Of a DNA stretch of 64,000 nucleotides, positions 34,673 to 42,734 are shown in pieces. Location of the stretch: the NCBI RefSeq assembly GCF_022749195.1, contig NZ_CP094226.1:956001-1020000 (forward strand). Reading direction: 5' to 3'. The translations under genes and the position numbers were made by a program. This DNA comes from Streptococcus oralis. Its GTDB lineage: Bacteria > Bacillota > Bacilli > Lactobacillales > Streptococcaceae. The notes beneath the pieces are model-generated. The model did not search any database. It was not told the origin of the DNA and saw only the letters and a program-made list of their open reading frames with translations. Each line of letters starts with the position of its first letter. Position 1 is the first letter of the stretch.

Positions 34673-37198
34673 TTAAGATTTTATTTGTTTTAGTGTCTTA
34701 ATGTCATACATCACTAATTCACCATTTTTATTGTAAAACTGAACCCCTTCTGGTTGAAAGATTAGAAACTTAGGATCAATTTGGGCAATTTTCGCTAACT
34801 TTTCTATATGTTCATTTAAAGTTACTTTATCTAACCCATAGTCTGGTAAATCATCATCATTTTCTTCTTTGGAAATTTCTTTATTTTCTGAAGGAATTTC
34901 GTTGTTTGTACCAGTCTCATTCTCCCCTATATTTTTCTTCGGTTGCTCCTCAGTTTTATCTACAGTAGTCTTATTCTTATCACTATTTTCAGTATTGTTT
35001 GAATCAAGTTTTAATTCTTCATTAGGATGTGTAGACGTTTCAGTTTTAGATTCCTTTTCTTTCATTCTTTTGGCTATTAAGTCCTGCGCTTGTTTCCATT
35101 CTACTTCTGATAAGTCGGATTTAGTGATACTTCTCAATGAACCACCTCCAGCTCTTGGAATACTAAATGATTTGTCTTCCCATACAAAAGTTTCTTTTGC
35201 CAATACATCTTTCGGATCAAAAATATAACCATCTGGAGTTGCAAATCGACCTTCTGCTAGAGCTTTCTGAACTTCTTCAGCAGAATGGATAATTTGCCAA
35301 TTCTGCATTCCAGCGCGTTTTTCAAGAGGAGTCACATTAGCAATAACGGAACCTGAATCCTCGTGACCCGGCTTAGACCAAACTTCAGGACGAACCTCAG
35401 GGTGTTGCATGACATATTTAATAGTCGCAATTTGATCAGGCTCTAACCATGAGTAAGGCACAACATGAATATGATCAATGTGTGGAATAATGAATGAACT
35501 TCCAGTATCATAGGTAGTATTCGCTGCATGCATCGGCAAACTTGAGACATCTACAGCTAATCTTGGTTTGATTCCTGTGTCTACTATATCATAACGATAA
35601 TGATCTCGATCCTTAAGCATGAGTTCTTGTTCAGAAAAAGCAATTTGAGTAAGATCAAGTTCATCTCGAGAGTAGAAGTATTCTTTTCCGTTTTCTTTAA
35701 GAACATAGCCTACTTTACCATCTTTAGTCACTTTACCAGTCACTTTTTTTGAATCAAATTTTGGTTTTTCTTTGTTATCCATATTCTCTGAAGGAATAAC
35801 ACTCTCATTAGGTTGGCCTTTTTCCTTCATCCATTTGCTAACTTCATCTAATTCGAACTGTTCTAACTCTCCAAATCCCACATAATGGAAATGATTTCCA
35901 TGTCTCGCTATAATGCCTGATTTATCAACTGAATAGATAGAATCTTTACTGAATACATATCCATCACTAGTATCGTATGGTTTGCCATCCAGACCCTTAC
36001 CATAAGCCTTAATTGAATTTCCTAAAAATGTATGCTCAACTGTACTGTTTGTTGGCTTTTGAGTATTTACTGGCCTGTTGTTTCCGTTATTTTGTCCTTT
36101 TACAGAAATCATTCTCGCAATCTTCTGCTCTAAGTCAGACATTTGAGAATAAGGGATGAAGTGATAATGATCTCCGTGTGGCACTGCAACACCATTCGCA
36201 GTTTTTCTTGTAATCTGCGCTGGATCAAAGACAAGCCCATCTGATTCCACGTGTCGTTGACTGAGCGGCAAGGCATAAAGTTGTTTCAGAAGGCCATCAA
36301 TATCCTCATCACTTTGACTTGCTTGGTTATCGTCGCTACTGTTGTTAGCTGTGTCCGTGTTCGTATAGCTGTTGTTTTGATTGTTATAGCTGTTGCCTTG
36401 GTTATTATAGGATGGGGTCCATCTATCTACATCGCTGCTAGCACTGTTGTTATTGGTGCGGCGATAAGTAGGCGTATTTGATTGACCACTTCTACCAGAT
36501 AGGAAGGCTTCTGCGGCAGCCAATTCGCTGGCTGATAACTCACTTTTAGGAATGTAATGGTAATGGTCGCCATGAGGAACGATATAAGCATCACCAGTAT
36601 CTTCAATGATATCGGATGCATTAAAGATGTAACCATCATCTGTGGTGTAGCGTCCCTGTGAACGTGCCAAGGCTACCGCACCATCGTTTGCTGAAGTCCC
36701 TCTTTCACGATGCTGACTATGCTCCTGTTTTTGTCGATTGATTTCTTCTTTCGTACGGACATTATCTGCATGGGCCGCATCCTTAAGGTAAACATAGTAT
36801 TTTCCATCTACCTTGATAACATACCCCCCCTTGATTTCACTGATAATATCCTCGTCCTTGAGCTGGTAGTTTGGATCCTTCATCAGCAACTCTTCACTGA
36901 TGATAGCATCATAAGGAACCTTGCCATTATAGTAATGATAATGGTCTCCATGTGAAGTGACATATCCCTGGTCTGTTATCTTGATGACGATTTGCTCAGC
37001 ATTGATTCCTTCTTTTTTACTAACCTCATCAGGAGTTAGATTCTCCGTTTTTTGTGCTGCTTGTTGTTTACCATCTATATAGGAAACACGATTATTTTCT
37101 TTTACAGTTTGAGCTTGATGCAAACCTAGTTCATAAGCACAGACACTTAAAACAAGTGTAGCTACTGACCCAGCTAGATATTTTTTATTGATTTTCAT
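34673..37198 (-). CDS. polyhistidine triad surface protein
   Basis: An 841-residue Pht-family zinc-binding surface protein. After a signal sequence (about 1-25) triads occur at HGDHYH (83), HGDHYH (209), HGDHYH (341), HGNHFH (433) and HIDHIH (573). Residues 1-350 are nearly the same as in the pht gene just upstream; from about 365 the two differ completely. The C-terminal part includes a Glu/Asn/Lys-rich linker and ends DPKFLIFQPEGVQFYNKNGE then a short strand, as in Pht/Htp proteins of other streptococci. It has its own AdcR-type promoter and terminator. I cannot assign it to phtA, phtB or phtD. Confidence 0.85.
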   Translation of the reverse strand: MKINKKYLAGSVATLVLSVCAYELGLHQAQTVKENNRVSYIDGKQQAAQKTENLTPDEVSKKEGINAEQIVIKITDQGYVTSHGDHYHYYNGKVPYDAIISEELLMKDPNYQLKDEDIISEIKGGYVIKVDGKYYVYLKDAAHADNVRTKEEINRQKQEHSQHRERGTSANDGAVALARSQGRYTTDDGYIFNASDIIEDTGDAYIVPHGDHYHYIPKSELSASELAAAEAFLSGRSGQSNTPTYRRTNNNSASSDVDRWTPSYNNQGNSYNNQNNSYTNTDTANNSSDDNQASQSDEDIDGLLKQLYALPLSQRHVESDGLVFDPAQITRKTANGVAVPHGDHYHFIPYSQMSDLEQKIARMISVKGQNNGNNRPVNTQKPTNSTVEHTFLGNSIKAYGKGLDGKPYDTSDGYVFSKDSIYSVDKSGIIARHGNHFHYVGFGELEQFELDEVSKWMKEKGQPNESVIPSENMDNKEKPKFDSKKVTGKVTKDGKVGYVLKENGKEYFYSRDELDLTQIAFSEQELMLKDRDHYRYDIVDTGIKPRLAVDVSSLPMHAANTTYDTGSSFIIPHIDHIHVVPYSWLEPDQIATIKYVMQHPEVRPEVWSKPGHEDSGSVIANVTPLEKRAGMQNWQIIHSAEEVQKALAEGRFATPDGYIFDPKDVLAKETFVWEDKSFSIPRAGGGSLRSITKSDLSEVEWKQAQDLIAKRMKEKESKTETSTHPNEELKLDSNNTENSDKNKTTVDKTEEQPKKNIGENETGTNNEIPSENKEISKEENDDDLPDYGLDKVTLNEHIEKLAKIAQIDPKFLIFQPEGVQFYNKNGELVMYDIKTLKQIKS

Positions 37199-37253
37199 TC
37201 TTTCCTCTTTTCTTAAGTATATTTGATTCACTATAAAATAATAAACCAGTTAA

Positions 37254-37295
37254 TTAACTAGTTAATAGTTTACTCTTTTTAATATTGCTTGTCAA
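37254..37295 (-). promoter_or_regulatory. AdcR-type promoter/operator of the second pht gene
   Basis: TTGACA (37290-37295), 17 bases, TAAACT (37267-37272), followed directly by the perfect AdcR box TTAACTAGTTAA (37254-37265). Confidence 0.85.
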
Positions 37296-37320
37296 GAATT
37301 TTACATATCCACATAATAAA

Positions 37321-37350
37321 AATGAAAGCCTCTTTATCGAGACTTTCATT
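37321..37350 (-). terminator. terminator of the third pht gene
   Basis: AATGAAAG-CTC pairs with GAG-CTTTCATT and is followed by TTTATTATG on the minus strand. Confidence 0.7.
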
Positions 37351-37355
37351 TTTCA

Positions 37356-39818
37356 TTAGTTTATTTTTTCCTTACTTACAGATGAAGGATTACTTTCTTT
37401 TAACAACGCAAGTAATTTTTCTGCTTCTGCCATGATACCATTATTATCCATAGTTTGAAGAATCAAACTATTTCGTAAACCAGCTAGAGTTTCTGTTGCA
37501 TTAGCTTTAAGACTAGAATCCGTTACTTTCGCAAGCAAAACTTCTGCTTCTTTGAGTTTGGCTTCTACTTTTTCAGTCTCTACTTGAGGGACTTCTGGCT
37601 CAGCAGGTGTTTCCTCTACTGGCTCTTCGTCCGCTTTGAAGTTCTTATTTGGTTCATCACTGTGGTCTTTCTTGCCTAACACATGCTCACTGGCATTGCC
37701 CCATCCATCATTAGAATGTGGACGTTCGTCAGGGTGTTCTACGTAGTACTTAATCGTCGCAAACAAATCTTCCAAGGTATAGCCATTTGGAGCTTTGTAT
37801 GTGTGATCATCAAACCAAGCAAATTTAATGTTATGGTAATGATCCTTATGAGGAATAATCAAATTACCGTTTTTAACCTCAACTGTATGCTCAACCATAT
37901 ATGGAAGTCGAACGAGTGGAATTCGTTTTTCCCCTTTCACACGATTGTAAATAGCTGCTGCACTATCTCCAGTTGGATTTGCTTGAACATCTGCGTCTGG
38001 AGATGGAGGTAGGATACCTTTTTCTTTAGTATAGGCTTGAGCTGCAACTTTTTCCTTATCAGAAAGGCTGTCTTTTCCAATCCAGTGACTATGGCCCATA
38101 TGAGGCGTTACATATGCATCTCCTTCATCACTGATTATATCATGTTCGTCAAAAATGTAACCATCTGACGTTGTATACTTATCAGCTAATTGAGCAATAC
38201 GAACTTCGTCTTCAGTATACTCAATCTGAGAATTTGGCTTGCCAAGTCGCTCTGGATGGGTAATTGGTGCTAGGAATGCCAATAAATCATCTACCAATTT
38301 TCCTTTATTAGAAGATTCATCATTCAAGCGTTCTGCTAATTTGTCTAAGGCTTGGAAATCAGAAGTACGACCCTTATTTTCAGACAAGGCTTTATGAGCC
38401 TCGGCCAATAAATTATATGCTTTATCATAAAATTCTTGGTCACGAGGAGCGACATTTTCTTTTTTAGCAGTTAAAGTGTGCGAAACACTCTCTTGTTTTG
38501 ATAACTTGCTTTCAAGATTTTTAACAGTTTCAGATGGTAAATCTTTCGCAAAGACATAACGAGAGATGCCCTTTTCTTCGAATACATATCCTTCCCCAAC
38601 TTTTCGTACCAGCTGACTAACCAAAGAAGAATCTGAGTCTATTTTAAGATTTGGTGCAGGTTGCGGGCTTGGACTAGGTTCCGGAGTCGGTTGTGGACTT
38701 GGTTGTTCTGGTCTTGAATCCGGCACCCAGTGGTTTGAACGATAGCGAAGCGGGATGATGCGAGCGATTCGTTCTTCCAATTCAGACATTTGTTCGTAAG
38801 GGATAAAATGGTAATGGTCCCCATGAGGGACAGCTACACCTCTGGCGGTTCGACTTGTAATCTGTGCCGGGTCAAAGATAAGGCCATCAGATTCCACATG
38901 TCGTTGGATTAAAGGCAGTTTGTAGAGCTGTTTCAAAAGACTATCAATGTCATCACTTTGACCTGCTTGACTATCGTCGCTACTGTTGTTAGATGTGTTT
39001 GTGTTCGTATAGCCACTGCCTTGATTATTATAGGATGGGATCCATCTATCTACATCGCTACTGGTACTGTTGTTATTGGTACGACGATAAGTAGTCGTAT
39101 TTGATTGGCCACTTCTACCAGATAGGAAGGCTTCTGCTGCAGCCAATTCGCTAGCTGATAACTCACTCTTAGGAATGTAATGATAATGGTCGCCATGAGG
39201 AACGATATAAGCATCACCAGTATCCTCTATAATATCAGAAGCATTAAAGATATAACCATCATCTGTGGTGTAGCGTCCCTGTGAACGTGCCAAGGCTACC
39301 GCACCATCATTTCTTGGAGTCCCACCTTCACGCTGCTGACTATGCTCTTGTTTTTGTCGATTAATTTCTTCTTTTGTACGGACATTATCGGCATGGGCTG
39401 CATCCTTAAGGTAAACATAGTATTTTCCATCTACCTTGATAACATAACCACCCTTGATTTCACTGATAATATCCTCGTCTTTTAGCTGGTAGTTTGGATC
39501 CTTCATCAGCAACTCTTCACTGATGATAGCATCATAAGGAACCTTACCATTGTAATAATGATAGTGGTCTCCATGTGAAGTGACATAGCCTTGGTCTGTT
39601 ATCTTGATGACGATTTGCTCGGCATTGATGCCTTCTTTCTTGCTGACTTCATCAGGAGTCAGATTCTCCGCTTTTTGTGCCGCTTGTTTTCCATCTATAT
39701 AGGAAACACGATTATTTTCCTTGACTGTTCTGGCTTGATACAGTCCCAACTCGTAAGAGCAAACACTTAAAATTAAAGCTGCCGCAGAACCAGCAAGGTA
39801 TTTTTTATTAATTTTCAT
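37356..39818 (-). CDS. polyhistidine triad surface protein, PhtA/B/D-like
   Basis: An 820-residue Pht protein with five triads: HGDHYH (82), HGDHYH (208), HGDHYH (332), HMGHSH (573) and HKDHYH (657). Number, spacing and C-terminal part (YTLEDLFATIKYYVEHPDERP, then helices with VEAKLKEAEVLLAKV) resemble pneumococcal PhtD, PhtB and PhtA, which are 815-840 residues long. A Pro-rich linker lies at about 368-390. It should be exported and bind zinc at the cell surface. Its gene lies next to ptsI, where phtA lies in S. pneumoniae as I recall. Confidence 0.88.
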   Translation of the reverse strand: MKINKKYLAGSAAALILSVCSYELGLYQARTVKENNRVSYIDGKQAAQKAENLTPDEVSKKEGINAEQIVIKITDQGYVTSHGDHYHYYNGKVPYDAIISEELLMKDPNYQLKDEDIISEIKGGYVIKVDGKYYVYLKDAAHADNVRTKEEINRQKQEHSQQREGGTPRNDGAVALARSQGRYTTDDGYIFNASDIIEDTGDAYIVPHGDHYHYIPKSELSASELAAAEAFLSGRSGQSNTTTYRRTNNNSTSSDVDRWIPSYNNQGSGYTNTNTSNNSSDDSQAGQSDDIDSLLKQLYKLPLIQRHVESDGLIFDPAQITSRTARGVAVPHGDHYHFIPYEQMSELEERIARIIPLRYRSNHWVPDSRPEQPSPQPTPEPSPSPQPAPNLKIDSDSSLVSQLVRKVGEGYVFEEKGISRYVFAKDLPSETVKNLESKLSKQESVSHTLTAKKENVAPRDQEFYDKAYNLLAEAHKALSENKGRTSDFQALDKLAERLNDESSNKGKLVDDLLAFLAPITHPERLGKPNSQIEYTEDEVRIAQLADKYTTSDGYIFDEHDIISDEGDAYVTPHMGHSHWIGKDSLSDKEKVAAQAYTKEKGILPPSPDADVQANPTGDSAAAIYNRVKGEKRIPLVRLPYMVEHTVEVKNGNLIIPHKDHYHNIKFAWFDDHTYKAPNGYTLEDLFATIKYYVEHPDERPHSNDGWGNASEHVLGKKDHSDEPNKNFKADEEPVEETPAEPEVPQVETEKVEAKLKEAEVLLAKVTDSSLKANATETLAGLRNSLILQTMDNNGIMAEAEKLLALLKESNPSSVSKEKIN

Positions 39819-39850
39819 TGAAACTCACTTTCTTTTTGATATTTCTAGTT

Positions 39851-39870
39851 GCAATTCATTTCTGAATTGC
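39851..39870 (-). repeat. hairpin in the 5' leader of the third pht gene
   Basis: GCAATTCA and TGAATTGC form a perfect eight-base stem with loop TTTC in the untranslated leader, between the AdcR box and the ATG. The leaders of the other two Adc promoters lack it. Confidence 0.45.
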
Positions 39871-39889
39871 AGAAACTCCCCTCTATTAC

Positions 39890-39931
39890 TTAACTGGTTA
39901 ATAGTTTACTCTTAAATCTCCAACTTGTCAA
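39890..39931 (-). promoter_or_regulatory. AdcR-type promoter/operator of the third pht gene
   Basis: TTGACA (39926-39931), 17 bases, TAAACT (39903-39908), followed by the perfect AdcR box (TTAACTGGTTAA on the plus strand, 39890-39901). Confidence 0.88.
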
Positions 39932-40033
39932 GAATTTTATGAATCAGTTAAGCATTTTTGTTCTGACCACTACTTTTTCAAGATTGGACTTTCTATAAGA
40001 AAAATTTTCTTGAAAATTCTTTTTAAAATATCA

Positions 40034-40067
40034 AAAAAATCCCTGCAACTGCGTTGCAGGGATTTTT
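40034..40067 (-). terminator. terminator of ptsHI
   Basis: ATCCCTGCAAC and GTTGCAGGGAT form an 11-base stem with a three-base loop, followed by TTTTTTT on the minus strand. Confidence 0.85.
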
Positions 40068-40070
40068 CGA

Positions 40071-41804
40071 TTAATCAAAATTAACGTATTCTTTTTGAAG
40101 TTCAAGAACTTCTTCCATTGTTGAGCATTCTGTAAGGGCACGGTTTGCGTACTCTTCCATCTTAGCTGTATCGAGTTTCTTCATCAAGCTACGTGTACGA
40201 AGTACTGATGTTGCTGACATAGAGAACTCATCCAAGCCCATTCCGACAAGAAGTGGAACAGCTTGTTGGTCACCAGCCATCTCACCACACATACCTGCCC
40301 ATTTACCTTCAGCATGAGCTGCTTTGATAACGTTGTTAATCAAACGTAGGATTGATGGGTTGTATGGTTGGTAAAGGTATGAAACTTGTTCGTTCATACG
40401 GTCTGCTGCCATTGTGTATTGGATCAAGTCGTTTGTACCAATTGAGAAGAAGTCAACTTCTTTAGCAAATTGGTCTGCAAGCATTGCTGCTGCAGGAATC
40501 TCGATCATGATACCAACTTGGATATTATCCGCAACTGCAACACCTTCAGCAAGAAGGTTTGCTTTTTCTTCGTCAAAGACTGCTTTCGCTGCACGGAATT
40601 CTTTCAAGAGCGCAACCATTGGGAACATGATACGCAATTGACCGTGAACAGACGCACGAAGAAGGGCACGGATTTGTGTGCGGAACATAGCATCTCCAGT
40701 TTCAGAAATAGAGATACGAAGAGCACGGAATCCAAGGAATGGGTTCATTTCGTGAGGCATATCGAAGTAAGGAAGTTCCTTATCTCCACCGATGTCCATT
40801 GTACGAACAACAACAGGTTTACCGTTCATTCCTTCAAGTACAGCCTTGTAAGCTTCGTACTGCTCGTCTTCTGTTGGGAAGTCTTGAGAATCCATGTACA
40901 AGAACTCTGTACGGTAAAGACCAACAGCTTCAGCACCGTTGTCATTGACACCTTCAACGTCTTTTGGAGTACCGATGTTGGCAGCCAATTCAAAGTGTTT
41001 GCCATCAGCAGTTACTGTTTGTGCATCTTTCAAGAGAGCCCATTCAGCTTTTTGCTTCGCATACGCTTCACCAGCAGCCTTGAATTCTGCTGCTTGCTCA
41101 TCAGTTGGGTTGATAATAACCTCACCAGTGATACCGTTAACGGCAAGAATGTCACCGTCTTTAACGATTTCAGTGATGTTGTTTGTACCCAATACTGCTG
41201 CAATTTCAAGTGTACGCGCCATGATAGCTGAGTGGCTTGTACGTCCACCAATGTTGGTTACAAAAGCTTTTACAAAGTTTTTGTCCAATTGAGCTGTATC
41301 TGAAGGAGTCAAGTCATGCGCAATCACAATCACTTCTTCATTGATAGAAGCTGGGTTTGGCAATTTTTTACCAAGGAGGTTGGCCAATACACGTTTTGTC
41401 ACGTCGCGGATATCCGCTGCGCGTTCTTGCATATATGGGTTGTCTTCCATGCCTTCAAAGATAGTGATAAACATGTCTGTTACTTCTTTCAGACCTGCTT
41501 CTGCATTCACTTTCTTCGCACGGATTGTTTCCTTGATTTGGCTGATCATTTCTGGGTCAGCAAGAACCATTAAGTGAGCGTCAAAAACTTGAGCTGCTTC
41601 TTCACCGAGCGTACCTACTGCTTTCTCGCGAATAACAGAAAGCTCGTCTTGTGATGCCTGTAGAGCGGCATCAAGGCGAGCTTCTTCTGCGTTTGTATCT
41701 TCGACTGTAATAGTCTCAAATGACAAATCCGGTTGAACGAGTAGATATGCTTTTGCAACTGCAACACCGTCAGATGCTGCGATTCCTTTAAGCATTTCTG
41801 TCAT
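40071..41804 (-). CDS. ptsI: phosphotransferase system enzyme I
   Basis: Takes phosphate from phosphoenolpyruvate and passes it to HPr, the entry to all PTS sugars. The 577-residue protein holds the phosphorylated histidine in [16 protein letters not shown] (near 185-200) and the PEP-binding signature [19 protein letters not shown] (near 453-471), with the catalytic Cys in GMCGEMAGD. It lies five bases below ptsH. Confidence 0.97.
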   Translation of the reverse strand: MTEMLKGIAASDGVAVAKAYLLVQPDLSFETITVEDTNAEEARLDAALQASQDELSVIREKAVGTLGEEAAQVFDAHLMVLADPEMISQIKETIRAKKVNAEAGLKEVTDMFITIFEGMEDNPYMQERAADIRDVTKRVLANLLGKKLPNPASINEEVIVIAHDLTPSDTAQLDKNFVKAFVTNIGGRTSHSAIMARTLEIAAVLGTNNITEIVKDGDILAVNGITGEVIINPTDEQAAEFKAAGEAYAKQKAEWALLKDAQTVTADGKHFELAANIGTPKDVEGVNDNGAEAVGLYRTEFLYMDSQDFPTEDEQYEAYKAVLEGMNGKPVVVRTMDIGGDKELPYFDMPHEMNPFLGFRALRISISETGDAMFRTQIRALLRASVHGQLRIMFPMVALLKEFRAAKAVFDEEKANLLAEGVAVADNIQVGIMIEIPAAAMLADQFAKEVDFFSIGTNDLIQYTMAADRMNEQVSYLYQPYNPSILRLINNVIKAAHAEGKWAGMCGEMAGDQQAVPLLVGMGLDEFSMSATSVLRTRSLMKKLDTAKMEEYANRALTECSTMEEVLELQKEYVNFD

Positions 41805-41809
41805 TTTCC

Positions 41810-42073
41810 TTATGCCAATCCTTCTTTTTCCATAGTTTCAGTGATAGCAGCGATTGCGTCGTCAGCATCTGCACCTTCAGCTGAAATTGTAACGTCAGCA
41901 CCTTGGCCAACACCAAGACTCATAACACCCATGATAGATTTAAGGTTTACTGATTTACCTTTGTATTCAAGAGTGATATCTGAAGCAAATTTGCTAGCTG
42001 TTTGAACCAACAATGTTGCTGGACGTGCGTGAATACCTGTTTCTGCCACTACGTGGAAATCTTTAGAAGCCAT
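41810..42073 (-). CDS. ptsH: phosphocarrier protein HPr
   Basis: An 87-residue carrier phosphorylated on His15 ([11 protein letters not shown]) by enzyme I and on Ser46 ([10 protein letters not shown]) by HPr kinase. The Ser46 form is the CcpA co-effector, which links this gene to the cre site in front of the galactitol-family PTS in this window. AGGAG precedes the ATG. Promoter TTGAAA-17-TATAAT at 42136-42164. Confidence 0.97.
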   Translation of the reverse strand: MASKDFHVVAETGIHARPATLLVQTASKFASDITLEYKGKSVNLKSIMGVMSLGVGQGADVTISAEGADADDAIAAITETMEKEGLA

Positions 42074-42135
42074 AGTTTGACTCTCCTTTAGTTATTTCTT
42101 TTTTGGATTATATGTGATAACCCTTACAAGACTGT

Positions 42136-42164
42136 ATTATATCACCTTCTAGATTATTTTTCAA
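42136..42164 (-). promoter_or_regulatory. predicted ptsHI promoter
   Basis: TTGAAA (42159-42164), 17-base spacer and TGA-TATAAT (42136-42141). The remainder of the 362-base ptsH-nrdH gap is A/T-rich and holds the NrdR boxes and nrd promoter; no gene is supported there. Confidence 0.75.
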
Positions 42165-42306
42165 GTGTTTTATGGACTTTCTTCTATTTCCTTTCAGATA
42201 ACTTGCTGAAAATCTTCTATTTATCTTACCAATATACAGTATATAGTTTTTTTGTTTTGATAAACTTTGATAGTTCAATGAAAACCCAATTTTACACTCT
42301 GACAAA

Positions 42307-42364
42307 ACACTATATCTTGTGCTTTGTTTTTGAAACTGTAACTTTTTAGCACAAGATTTAGTTT
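42307..42364 (+). promoter_or_regulatory. pair of NrdR boxes before nrdH
   Basis: ACACTATATCTTGTGC (42307-42322) is close to the NrdR box consensus. GCACAAGATTTAGTTT (42349-42364) is a second, weaker box. Reading its complement gives AAACTAAATCTTGTGC, two mismatches from the first. Their centres are 42 bases apart, about four helical turns, as usual for NrdR pairs. They lie just upstream of the -35. Confidence 0.75.
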
Positions 42365-42371
42365 AAAAAGT

Positions 42372-42399
42372 TTGACAAAGTTTTTTTTTCTGATATACT
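42372..42399 (+). promoter_or_regulatory. nrdHE promoter
   Basis: TTGACA (42372-42377), 16-base spacer and TGA-TATACT (42394-42399), about 37 bases before nrdH and directly after the NrdR boxes. Confidence 0.75.
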
Positions 42400-42435
42400 A
42401 AGAAAGTAATCAATTTTGAAAGAGGAGTTACGAAA

Positions 42436-42654
42436 ATGGTAACCGTTTATTCTAAAAACAACTGTGTCCAATGTAAGATGACCAAGCGTTTCTTGGACAG
42501 CAACAATGTCGCTTATCGTGAGATCAATCTCGACGAGCAACCAGAGTACATCGATCAAGTTAAAGAGCTCGGTTTCAGCGCTGCTCCTGTTATCCAAACA
42601 CCAACTGAAATCTTTTCAGGCTTCCAACCAGGAAAACTGAAACAATTAGCATAA
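42436..42654 (+). CDS. nrdH: glutaredoxin-like NrdH redoxin
   Basis: A 72-residue redoxin that supplies electrons to class Ib ribonucleotide reductase. The active site is CVQC (residues 10-13) after the strand MVTVYSKNN; the later motif FSGFQPGKLKQL is typical of NrdH. GAGGAG precedes the start. It begins the nrdHE unit. nrdI, the flavodoxin usually needed for the manganese cofactor, is not next to it. Confidence 0.93.
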   Translation: MVTVYSKNNCVQCKMTKRFLDSNNVAYREINLDEQPEYIDQVKELGFSAAPVIQTPTEIFSGFQPGKLKQLA

Positions 42655-42734
42655 TCTTAGTACATCATCCAGAAGAGATTGCTTCTAGGGCTAACTTAGA
42701 GGCCTTTCTTTTGTAATTAGATAAAGGAAATTTT

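Noticed and set aside
40470..41231. 253-codon plus-strand open frame
   Set aside because: It lies fully antisense to ptsI, has cysteine-rich and unlikely composition, and no ribosome site. A shadow of ptsI codon use.
42108..42305. 65-codon minus-strand frame above ptsH
   Set aside because: It overlaps the ptsHI promoter, has no family features and no convincing ribosome site.
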